Shown here: in pieces, positions 4,976 through 10,945 of the stretch
How the letters are laid out: the number at the start of each line of letters is the position of its first letter
Numbering within the stretch: the stretch's first letter is position 1
NCBI GenBank assembly: GCA_030616665.1
Contig: JAUWWX010000015.1
Coordinates: 1 to 10,945, forward strand
Direction of reading: 5' to 3'
Source: an archaeon
GTDB lineage: Archaea > Iainarchaeota > Iainarchaeia > Iainarchaeales > GCA-2688035
Length of the DNA stretch: 10,945 nt
Notes under the pieces: generated by a model
The model's database searches: none
What the model was told of the DNA's origin: nothing
What the model saw: only the letters and a program-made list of their open reading frames with translations
Program-made: the position numbers and the translations under genes

Positions 4976-5947
4976 GTGAAGGCAAGCGTAATAATACCTG
5001 CATTCAATGCAGAGAAAACAATTGCCAAATGCTTGCAAAGCGTGGTTTCGCAAAGGCCTGGCTTCCAGTTTGAGGCAATCGTTGTAGACGATGGCTCGAA
5101 AGACAAGACTTTTGAGGTTGCAAAAGGTTTTGGAAAAGTTAGGGTTTTGAAGCAGCGGAATGCTGGGCCAGCGGTTGCAAGAAACAATGGAGCAAGGAAT
5201 GCCAAGGGAGAATGCCTTGTTTTTTTGGACTCGGATTGTGTTGTGGACAGCAATTGGTTGAGGGAAATGGTCAAGCCATTCAAAAACAGGGAGATTTCCG
5301 GAGTGCAGGGCATTTACAAAAACAGCCAAAAAGAGCTTATTGCAAGGTTTACCCACCTTGAAATAGAGCACAGCTATGAAAAGATGGCAAGGCAACAGTT
5401 TATCGACTTCATAGGCACGTACAGCGCTGCCTACAGGAAAAAAGTGTTTTTGGAAATGAACGGCTTTGACACAGGCTTTCCAATGGCCAGCGGCGAAGAC
5501 ACAGACCTTAGCTTTAGGATAAACGAGGCAGGGCACAAGATGGCCTTTAACCAAAAAGCCTTTGTCCACCATTTCCATCCAATATCGCTTGCTAAATACC
5601 TCAAGACAAAGTTTTTTAGGGCATTCTGGAGGACAAAGATTTACCAAAAGCACAGAAAGAAGATTGCAAAGGACAGCTACACAAGCCAGATGGTAAAAGT
5701 GCAGCTTGCCCTATTTTACCTGATTGTTCTAAGCCTTGCAGCCATTCCCCTTGGCTTTAACGGTATGCCCTATGCCTTTGGGTTGTTAGGCGTCCTCTTG
5801 CTAAGCAGCCTGCCATTTGTATTCTGGGCAGGGAAGCGAGACTTTGTTGCCGGCATAATTGCGCCACCATTGATTCTGGTAAGGACTGCTGCCTTTGGAT
5901 GCGGGCTTGCTTTGGGAGTGGCAAACAGCGTGAGGCGAAAACTATGA
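4976..5947 (+). CDS. Family 2 glycosyltransferase with C-terminal membrane segments
   Basis: A 323-residue GT-A enzyme from GTG. It starts KASVIIPAFNAEKTI, the usual opening of GT2 proteins. Key residues are the nucleotide-binding D38-D39 in IVVDDGSKD, the metal DxD in FLDSD (D85, D87), and the catalytic-base motif GEDTDLSF (E174, D175) after MNGFD. Residues about 242-262, 263-285 and 290-318 are hydrophobic, so the enzyme should be anchored with its active site on the cytoplasmic face. It probably transfers a sugar from a nucleotide donor to a polyprenol-linked or growing glycan acceptor; donor sugar unknown. Start is uncertain: GTG 4976 fits homologues and has AAGTGG five bases upstream; GTG 4967 has GGTG eight bases upstream; ATG 4943 would be nearly leaderless from the TATA box. 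It is the first gene of the operon and overlaps the next by ATGA. Confidence 0.88.
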   Translation: MKASVIIPAFNAEKTIAKCLQSVVSQRPGFQFEAIVVDDGSKDKTFEVAKGFGKVRVLKQRNAGPAVARNNGARNAKGECLVFLDSDCVVDSNWLREMVKPFKNREISGVQGIYKNSQKELIARFTHLEIEHSYEKMARQQFIDFIGTYSAAYRKKVFLEMNGFDTGFPMASGEDTDLSFRINEAGHKMAFNQKAFVHHFHPISLAKYLKTKFFRAFWRTKIYQKHRKKIAKDSYTSQMVKVQLALFYLIVLSLAAIPLGFNGMPYAFGLLGVLLLSSLPFVFWAGKRDFVAGIIAPPLILVRTAAFGCGLALGVANSVRRKL

Positions 5948-7068
5948 GGATATTGCAGGTTTTCCACCACTACAAGCCATACAGGGGTGGCGTAGAAAGG
6001 GTAATCGAGCAACTGAATAAAAACCTCAATGCAAAGGGCTTTGAGTGCAGCGTGTTGTGCTTGGACAGAAACCCTGGCAGCAGCGAAAGGCTTCCAGCAA
6101 GGCAGAGGTTTGACGAAGCCCTGGTTGAAAGAATTCCCTTCCTTGACATGCGCTACTACAAGCTCGCTCCCTTTAACCTAAAGAGACTGCAGGGCTTTGA
6201 CATTGTGCATGTGCACGGCCTTGGCTTCTTTGCAGACTACCTTGCAATGACAAAGCCTCTGCACAAAAAGCCATTGGTTCTTTCAACCCACGGCGGAATC
6301 TTCCACACAAAAGGCATTTCGTTCATCAAAAATGTTTACTTCAGCCTGTGGAACAGGCTTGCCATAAAGGCATTCTCAAAGGTTATTGCGGTAAGCAGGA
6401 ATGATTTGGAACTTTTCAAAAGAATTGCCCCGGAAAAAAAGCTTGCATTGATTGAGAACCCGGTGAATGTTGAAGAGCTGGCAAAGCTTAAAAGCAGGCC
6501 CGAGGAAAACAACTTCCTTTTTGTGGGAAGGCTGAGCAAAAACAAGGGATTAAGCCAGCTTCTTGAGGCATTTGCCCTTGTCAAAAAACAGCAACCTGTC
6601 TTTACCGTGAGAATTGTTGGAAAGGAATTTGACATAAGCATTGCAGAACTTGAAAAAGAAATCAGCAGGCTTGGGCTTGAAGAAAACGTTAAGCTGCGAG
6701 GAGAAGTAAGTGACAAACAGCTTCTGCAGGATTATGCAATCAGCGGCGTCTTTGTTAGCGCTTCCAACTATGAGGGCTTTGGCATAAGCGCAGTAGAGGC
6801 TATGGCCGCAGGACTTATTCCAGTCCTGAACGACATACAGGCATTTAAGGGGTTTGTGAAAAGCGGAGAGAACGGTTTTATTGTGGATTTCAGCGACAGC
6901 AGGAAGGCAGCAAAAGAAATCCTGCGTGTAATGAAACTGGGCAAAAGCGAAAGGAAGCGCCTTGGCAGGAACGCCCAGCGATTTGCTTCCGGCTTCGGTT
7001 GGAAAGAAAAGATAAAAGACTACATTGCAGAGTATGAGTCAGCGCTGGAGGCAGACGGAAAACGTTAA
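5944..7068 (+). CDS. Family 4 glycosyltransferase (GT-B fold)
   Basis: A 374-residue retaining glycosyltransferase. The N-terminal domain begins MRILQVFHHYKPYRGGVERV with the acceptor-side glycine pair G15-G16; IVHVHG (87-92) and LSTHGG (113-118) follow. The C-terminal nucleotide-sugar domain starts near FLFVGRLSKNKG (191-202), keeps LRGEVSDKQL, and has the EX7E motif E277...E285 in YEGFGISAVEAMAAG (276-290). It is soluble or peripheral, with no membrane segment. It likely adds one sugar to the same glycan built by the upstream GT2. The start codon overlaps the previous stop as ATGA at 5944-5947, and a GTGAGG site lies eight bases before it. An upstream in-frame extension to 5899 exists, but family alignment and the overlap favour 5944. 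The linkage formed cannot be told. Confidence 0.92.
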   Translation: MRILQVFHHYKPYRGGVERVIEQLNKNLNAKGFECSVLCLDRNPGSSERLPARQRFDEALVERIPFLDMRYYKLAPFNLKRLQGFDIVHVHGLGFFADYLAMTKPLHKKPLVLSTHGGIFHTKGISFIKNVYFSLWNRLAIKAFSKVIAVSRNDLELFKRIAPEKKLALIENPVNVEELAKLKSRPEENNFLFVGRLSKNKGLSQLLEAFALVKKQQPVFTVRIVGKEFDISIAELEKEISRLGLEENVKLRGEVSDKQLLQDYAISGVFVSASNYEGFGISAVEAMAAGLIPVLNDIQAFKGFVKSGENGFIVDFSDSRKAAKEILRVMKLGKSERKRLGRNAQRFASGFGWKEKIKDYIAEYESALEADGKR

Positions 7069-7080
7069 GGATTGGTTTTT

Positions 7081-7935
7081 ATGAGACGCTTAAGGGAATT
7101 CAACGGCAACAAGGCAGCCTTTGCCTTCAGGATTGACTTGGATTTCTTCCACCCAAGGCATGTTGAGGAAACACTCAGGGTTGCGGAAAGGCACGGAATT
7201 AAAATGACCTGGTTTGTGAACATGCAGACAGGGCAGTTCCACGAAAGGGAAATCAAGAGGATTGCGAAAACGCAGGACGTGCAAAACCACGGGTTTTTGC
7301 ATGAGACCTTTGGGGACAAGGAAGCTAACCTTGAAAACGTTTTGAAAGGGCATGAATTGCTTGGAGGAATGGACGTGAAATGCAACAGCTTTGCTGCTCC
7401 ATTCGGCTACTGGAACCAGGCTCTTGGAAAGGCCTTGGAAGAAACAGGCTATGAGTACAGTAGCGAATTCAGGGAAGGAAAAAACGTTTTTCCCTTCTAC
7501 CCAAAGCTTGCAGGAAAAAAGGCAAAGGTTTTGCAAATGCCAATCCATCCAATCTGCCTTGGAAACCTTTTTGAATCAGGCTACAACGAAGAAGAGGCAA
7601 TTGAGTACTTTGACAGGATAATCGGCCTGCTCTACGAAAAGCGGCTGCCGATATTCCTTTACGGGCACCCAACAGGAAGGCTTGGCGCTTATCCACAAGT
7701 CCTTGACAGCATTTTCAAAATAGCAAAGCAGCTTGACGGCATCTGGTTTACATCCTTAACGGACTACGCCAAATTCTGGAGAGAGAAAAATTTCAGGGAA
7801 AGGAAAACCGAGTGGCATAAGCACAATGCCTTCTTTGAGAACAAGCCGGGAAAGGCAAGGAGGATAAAGCAGTTCTACAAAGGGCAGCTGCTCAGGGTTG
7901 AGAAAAAGAAGATTGACAGGAGGCTGCACAGATGA
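7081..7935 (+). CDS. ArnD/NodB-like polysaccharide deacetylase
   Basis: A 284-residue NodB-homology (carbohydrate esterase 4-like) enzyme. Motif 1 is AFRIDLDFFHP, with D19 and D21; the R-I-D-x-D form resembles ArnD (deformylase of lipid-linked aminoarabinose) more than the TFDDG of chitin deacetylases. Motif 2 is QNHGFLHET with metal histidines H70 and H74. Motif 3 is AAPFGYWN (105-112), where Ala replaces the usual Arg of RPFGY. The last histidine is H196 in LYGHPTG. The missing arginine and D-x-D spacing suggest a particular substrate, probably an N-acyl sugar. No signal peptide or membrane segment is seen, so it should act inside the cell on a lipid- or nucleotide-linked sugar. A basic tail of about 50 residues extends beyond the fold. 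Start: ATG 7081, 12 bases after the previous stop, with AAGGAT upstream; TTG 7072 is possible. It overlaps the next gene by ATGA. Confidence 0.87.
   Translation: MRRLREFNGNKAAFAFRIDLDFFHPRHVEETLRVAERHGIKMTWFVNMQTGQFHEREIKRIAKTQDVQNHGFLHETFGDKEANLENVLKGHELLGGMDVKCNSFAAPFGYWNQALGKALEETGYEYSSEFREGKNVFPFYPKLAGKKAKVLQMPIHPICLGNLFESGYNEEEAIEYFDRIIGLLYEKRLPIFLYGHPTGRLGAYPQVLDSIFKIAKQLDGIWFTSLTDYAKFWREKNFRERKTEWHKHNAFFENKPGKARRIKQFYKGQLLRVEKKKIDRRLHR
7918..7923 (+). promoter_or_regulatory. Consensus Shine-Dalgarno AGGAGG inside the deacetylase gene end
   Basis: AGGAGG stands eight bases before the ATG at 7932 while still inside the deacetylase coding sequence. It supports the overlapping start of the next gene rather than the internal ATG at 7962. 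Confidence 0.6.
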
Positions 7936-8873
7936 ATGCGAGCAAGGGAAGGCCACTGCGAATGAAGCCAGCGAAGAAGGGACTTGTTTCAATCGTTATC
8001 CTCAACTGGAACGGGAAAAGCTATTTGCAGCAATGCATTGCCAGCCTGTGGAAAAACACAAACTACAAGAACTTTGAAATAATTGTTTCGGACAACGGCA
8101 GCACGGACGGAAGCATTGCAGTGCTGCAAGGCCTGAAGAGAAGGGGAAAGGTACACAAGCTTGTCCTGAACGAAAAAAACCTTGGCTTTGGTGGCGGCAA
8201 CAACATAGGCATAATGGCAGCGGAAGGCGACTACATTTTCCTGTTGAACAACGACACAAGGGCCACAAAGGACTGGTTGTTGCCTTTGGTGGAACAGGCA
8301 AAAAAAGACGAAAGCATTGGAATAATAGGCCCTTGGTTTCCGGACGCAGACCACAAGGAAACAATATTCGGCCCAGGCTTTGTTGACAACAAAGGCATTT
8401 CAAGAAACGCCTTCATCAAGGAAGGGGAAGGAGAAATGGTTTCAGGGGGGGCCTTCTTCATCAAAAGAAAAGCCGTAGACAAAATAGGCCTGTTTGACGA
8501 AAGGTTCTTCCCAATATACTTTGAGGACGCGGACTACTGTGCAAGGGCAAGAAAAGCAGGCTTTAAGATATGGTTCACGCCAAAAAGCAAGATAATTCAT
8601 TTTGAGTCAGCTGCAACAAGCAGCCAGCCGAGCAGATGGCGTTTTGTAACAATCAACAGCAACAGGATAAGGAATGCTTTGCTGCATTTTCCAAAAAGAA
8701 GGCTTGCGAAATTCCTAGGGTGGGAAGCGCTCAGGCTTGCTAAAAGCGTGAAAGAAAAAAACCCACACTGGCTCCTGAAAGCATGGGCAATAAACCTCAA
8801 AGCACTGCCTGAAATCGCTTCAAAAAGGCAGGAATACGGGAAAGGCAACCTGTTTTTGGGTGAAAAGCAATGA
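7932..8873 (+). CDS. Family 2 glycosyltransferase, rhamnosyltransferase-like
   Basis: A 313-residue GT-A enzyme. VSIVILNWNGKSYL (19-32) is the opening of the WbbL/rhamnosyltransferase-type GT2 branch. Other motifs are IIVSDNGSTDGS (D54), LGFGGGNNIG (84-93), the metal motif LLNNDT (D108), SGGAFFIKRKAV (171-182), GLFDERFFPIYFEDADYC with E198-D199, and FTPKSKIIHFESAATSS (215-231). It lacks the C-terminal membrane segments of the operon's first GT2, so it is probably peripheral. It likely adds a deoxyhexose or similar sugar from a dTDP/UDP donor, an inference from branch resemblance only. The first 17 residues are a basic extension; ATG 7962 would remove ten of them, but the ATGA overlap and AGGAGG support 7932. 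The stop overlaps the next start. Confidence 0.9.
   Translation: MNASKGRPLRMKPAKKGLVSIVILNWNGKSYLQQCIASLWKNTNYKNFEIIVSDNGSTDGSIAVLQGLKRRGKVHKLVLNEKNLGFGGGNNIGIMAAEGDYIFLLNNDTRATKDWLLPLVEQAKKDESIGIIGPWFPDADHKETIFGPGFVDNKGISRNAFIKEGEGEMVSGGAFFIKRKAVDKIGLFDERFFPIYFEDADYCARARKAGFKIWFTPKSKIIHFESAATSSQPSRWRFVTINSNRIRNALLHFPKRRLAKFLGWEALRLAKSVKEKNPHWLLKAWAINLKALPEIASKRQEYGKGNLFLGEKQ
8858..8863 (+). promoter_or_regulatory. Shine-Dalgarno GGGTGA inside the upstream GT2 gene end
   Basis: GGGTGA, a close match to the archaeal GGTGA consensus, lies six bases before the ATG at 8870 and supports that overlapping start. Confidence 0.6.
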
Positions 8874-9949
8874 TTGAGGTAAAAGAGGCAAAAACAGTTG
8901 GGGAAATAAGGCTTCTTGAAAAGCCCTGGAATCAATTGGTTGATGAAAAGGGTTTGGGAAGGATGTCCAATTCATTTGACTGGGTTGTGTCATGGTTTGA
9001 ACACGTGAAAAACAGCAAGCCCCTTGTTTTGAGCGCCTGGGACAAGGGCAAACTGGTTGGCATCGCGCCCCTGTGCCTTGAGGGAAACACCCTTTGCCTT
9101 GCAGGCCAGTTGTACGCAAGCTTTTTTGATTTTGCCGCAAAGAAAGGGCTTGAGCAGGAGGCAAGCCAGGCCTTGGCCAGGGTAATCCTTGAAAAGGATT
9201 GCTGGAAAAAGATTAAGTTTGTGCACCTTGCAGATTCAGCGATTTTGCTTGAAGTGATGGAAAAGGAGGCAGGCAAAAAGGGCTTTGTGGCCAAAAAAAC
9301 TGAGGGCGAGCCAAGCAATGTAATCGAATTGCCTGCTACAGAGCAGTTGTACTTCGCTTCGCTGAAGAAAACCAGGAGGAGATGGCTCAGGAAAAAGCTT
9401 TACAGGCTTGAAAGGGCTTTCTCAGTTGAGACAAGGCTTGTCGGCAGAGAGGGCTTTGAGGAGGCATGGACAGGGTTTATTGAGCTGCACGGCAGGCACA
9501 TCAGGCTCAGGCAGAGAAAGAGCGTGCTGCAGCAGCAGTGGTTCAAGAATTTTTACAGGAGCCTGGCTGAGAAGGCATTGAAAAAGGATAGGCTTTTCCT
9601 CTTGCAACTGAACCTTGACGGAAAGCCAGCAGGCAGCTTGTTTGGTGTAGTCTTTGGGAAGACCTTAAATGCGTTTAATGTCGGGCTTGACCAGCTGCTT
9701 GCGGAAAGTTATAGCCTTGGAAAGCTGCTGCTACTTAAAGCTGTAAAGCCATGCTGTGAAAAGGGCATAACAAGGTATGACCTGCTTCCGGGCGGCCAGG
9801 AGTACAAGAAAGTGTTTGGAACTATGCAGAAAAGTGGGCTTGAGCTTCACATTTTTAGGACAGCGTCGGATGCCATGTTATATGGTCTGAAATGGATTGC
9901 GAAAAAGCAGGCAAAAAAGGTTCTGCAAAAAGGGGCTATTGGCATATGA
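8870..9949 (+). CDS. CelD/FemAB-like GNAT acyltransferase
   Basis: A 359-residue protein with the two-lobed pattern of the CelD/BcsL (Acetyltransf_6) and FemAB-like family. The N-lobe has SNSFDWVVSWFEH (33-45) and LVGIAPLCLEGNTL (62-75), matching 'W...W...h......l.G..PL'. A basic helix KKTRRRWLRKKLYRLER (166-182) follows. The C-lobe carries DGKPAGSLFGVVFGKTLNAFNVGLD (250-274) and the diagnostic YSLGKLLLLKAVKPCCEKGITRYDLLPGGQEYKKVFG (281-317). Members acylate or aminoacylate cell-envelope polymers or their precursors using an acyl-CoA or aminoacyl-tRNA; the donor cannot be told here. No membrane segment is seen. Sitting after a deacetylase and between two glycosyltransferases, it could re-acylate the amine exposed by the deacetylase, but that is an inference. 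ATGA overlaps exist at both ends. Confidence 0.82.
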   Translation: MIEVKEAKTVGEIRLLEKPWNQLVDEKGLGRMSNSFDWVVSWFEHVKNSKPLVLSAWDKGKLVGIAPLCLEGNTLCLAGQLYASFFDFAAKKGLEQEASQALARVILEKDCWKKIKFVHLADSAILLEVMEKEAGKKGFVAKKTEGEPSNVIELPATEQLYFASLKKTRRRWLRKKLYRLERAFSVETRLVGREGFEEAWTGFIELHGRHIRLRQRKSVLQQQWFKNFYRSLAEKALKKDRLFLLQLNLDGKPAGSLFGVVFGKTLNAFNVGLDQLLAESYSLGKLLLLKAVKPCCEKGITRYDLLPGGQEYKKVFGTMQKSGLELHIFRTASDAMLYGLKWIAKKQAKKVLQKGAIGI

Positions 9950-10945
9950 AGCAAAAAATTCTTTTCAACACAAGCAGGGACTCGTTCAAGCAGCCTGGCG
10001 GAGGCGAAATTCTGCTGCTTGAGCTGAAAAAAAGGCTTGAACTGCTTGACTTTGACATCAAGGTTTTGGAGGAAGAAAATTATAATGTGGATTTTTCAGA
10101 CTTTGACATGTTCCACAATTTCAACATGCACAGGGACAATTGGCTCTTTGTGCAGAAGGCGAAAAAGAAGGGACTAAAAGTTGCAATTAGTACTCTTTAC
10201 TGGCCCTCGCTCAGGTATGCAGCCATCTGGAACAGCGGAATAGTGGGAAGGGCAAAGGCGCTTGCCTCTGAGCTTTTGAACAGGCTTGACTTCGGCGTTT
10301 CAAGAGTCGGAAAAATGGTTAGGGCAGCGGACCTCCTGCTTCCGAACAGCCTAGTGGAGGCAGCAGTTCTTGAAAGGCTTTTCTCAGCAAGACCTGAAAA
10401 GATTTTTGTTGTGCCAAACGGCGTGGACAAAAGGTTTAAGGAAGCAAAGCCCGGGTTGTTTGCAAAAAGGTTTGGGCTCCTGGACTTTGTTTTGTATGTT
10501 GGCAGGGTAGAGGAGAGGAAGAACGTGCTCTCGCTGGTCAGGGCAATGAAGGGCATAAACGAAAAGCTTGTTTTCATTGGGGGGGCAACGCAGGCAAGCA
10601 AGCCCTATTTTGAGAAATGTAGGAAGCAAGCAGGAAAAAACGTTGTCTTTATTGAGCCAATGCCCCACGACAGTAAAATGCTTGAATCTGCATTCGCTGC
10701 GTGCAAGGTTTTCTGCCTTCCAAGCTGGTATGAAACACCTGGCCTGGCAGCACTTGAGGCAGGGCTTGCAGGCTCAAACATTGTGATAACAGGCGAGGGC
10801 TGCACAAAAGAATACTTTGGAAAACTTGCGTCCTATGTGAAGCCTGGCAGTATTGCTGATATCAGGGAAAAGATTGCGGCTGCACTGGAAAAAGAGAAAG
10901 GCAGGGATTTGCAAAAGCACATCGTGAAAAACTTTCTTTGGGAAA
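9946..10945 (+). CDS. Family 4 glycosyltransferase (cut by right edge)
   Basis: The frame opens at ATG 9946, overlapping the previous stop as ATGA, and stays open to the end of the window (333 codons visible). It opens MKQKILFNTSRDSFKQPGGGEI with the acceptor-side glycines (18-20), then ADLLLPNSLVEAAVL (128-142) and VVPNGVDKRF (155-164), the hinge motif of GT4 enzymes. The nucleotide-sugar domain follows: FVLYVGRVEERKNV (181-194), LVFIGGA (208-214), CLPSWYETPGLAALEAGLAG (257-276) with EX7E at E263 and E271, and the closing KPGSIADIREKI (299-310). Only the last C-terminal helix region should be missing. It is the sixth gene of the glycan operon and probably adds another sugar to the same product. 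It differs clearly from the operon's first GT4, so it is not a recent duplicate. An AGGGG about ten bases upstream is a weak ribosome site. Confidence 0.9.
   Translation, partial: MKQKILFNTSRDSFKQPGGGEILLLELKKRLELLDFDIKVLEEENYNVDFSDFDMFHNFNMHRDNWLFVQKAKKKGLKVAISTLYWPSLRYAAIWNSGIVGRAKALASELLNRLDFGVSRVGKMVRAADLLLPNSLVEAAVLERLFSARPEKIFVVPNGVDKRFKEAKPGLFAKRFGLLDFVLYVGRVEERKNVLSLVRAMKGINEKLVFIGGATQASKPYFEKCRKQAGKNVVFIEPMPHDSKMLESAFAACKVFCLPSWYETPGLAALEAGLAGSNIVITGEGCTKEYFGKLASYVKPGSIADIREKIAAALEKEKGRDLQKHIVKNFLWE

Noticed and set aside
4895..5653. 252-codon open frame on the minus strand
   Set aside because: It is antisense to the first GT2 gene and its promoter; the translation has no recognisable domain.
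1..10945. CRISPR array, insertion sequence or attachment site
   Set aside because: No regularly spaced repeats, transposase-like protein, terminal inverted repeats around a gene, or integrase was found on either strand.

Overview
The window looks like an archaeal chromosome segment. Promoters are TATA-like AT-rich boxes about 25 bases before likely transcription starts, one gene appears leaderless, Shine-Dalgarno sites are of the GGTGA/AGGTGG/AGGAGG type, GTG and TTG starts occur, and arginine is mostly AGG/AGA. The compact layout, short gaps and lysine-rich proteins would suit a DPANN-type archaeon (for example Diapherotrites-like), but that placement is an inference. Everything in the window concerns cell-surface or phospho-organic chemistry, except one HD-domain hydrolase. 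No RNA genes, CRISPR arrays or insertion sequences were seen. The largest gene-free stretch is about 215 bases (1579-1793).

Left part (1-1578): two alkaline-phosphatase-superfamily (sulfatase-fold) genes face each other. The first is only the C-terminal tail of a gene entering from the left edge. The second is complete on the minus strand. It lacks the CxPxR formylglycine signature and has a Thr where the nucleophile should be, so it is probably a phosphodiesterase/phosphotransferase-type enzyme rather than a classic sulfatase.

Middle part (1579-4797): an AT-rich divergent intergenic region with palindromes precedes a two-gene plus-strand unit. It holds a CTP-type nucleotidyltransferase (phosphocholine/phosphonate cytidylyltransferase-like) fused to an N-terminal ribbon-helix-helix DNA-binding domain, then an organophosphate:phosphate antiporter of the GlpT/UhpT family. 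A separately promoted, probably leaderless HD-domain phosphohydrolase follows. It ends in an imperfect tandem repeat containing T-rich stretches.

Right part (about 4900-10945): a strong TATA-like promoter starts a tightly packed six-gene glycan operon: membrane-anchored GT2, GT4, ArnD/NodB-like deacetylase, rhamnosyltransferase-like GT2, CelD/FemAB-like GNAT acyltransferase, and a GT4 cut by the right edge. Four of the five junctions are ATGA start-stop overlaps and the fifth gap is 12 bases, so translational coupling is expected. No deacetylase or acyltransferase product has a signal peptide, so sugars are probably modified on the cytoplasmic side during assembly of a lipid- or nucleotide-linked glycan. 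No flippase, polymerase or oligosaccharyltransferase lies in the window.

A speculative unifying reading is that the antiporter imports an organophosphate (or phosphonate), the DNA-binding cytidylyltransferase activates it and senses/regulates its own supply, the sulfatase-fold enzymes transfer or remove phospho-substituents, and the downstream operon builds the acceptor glycan.
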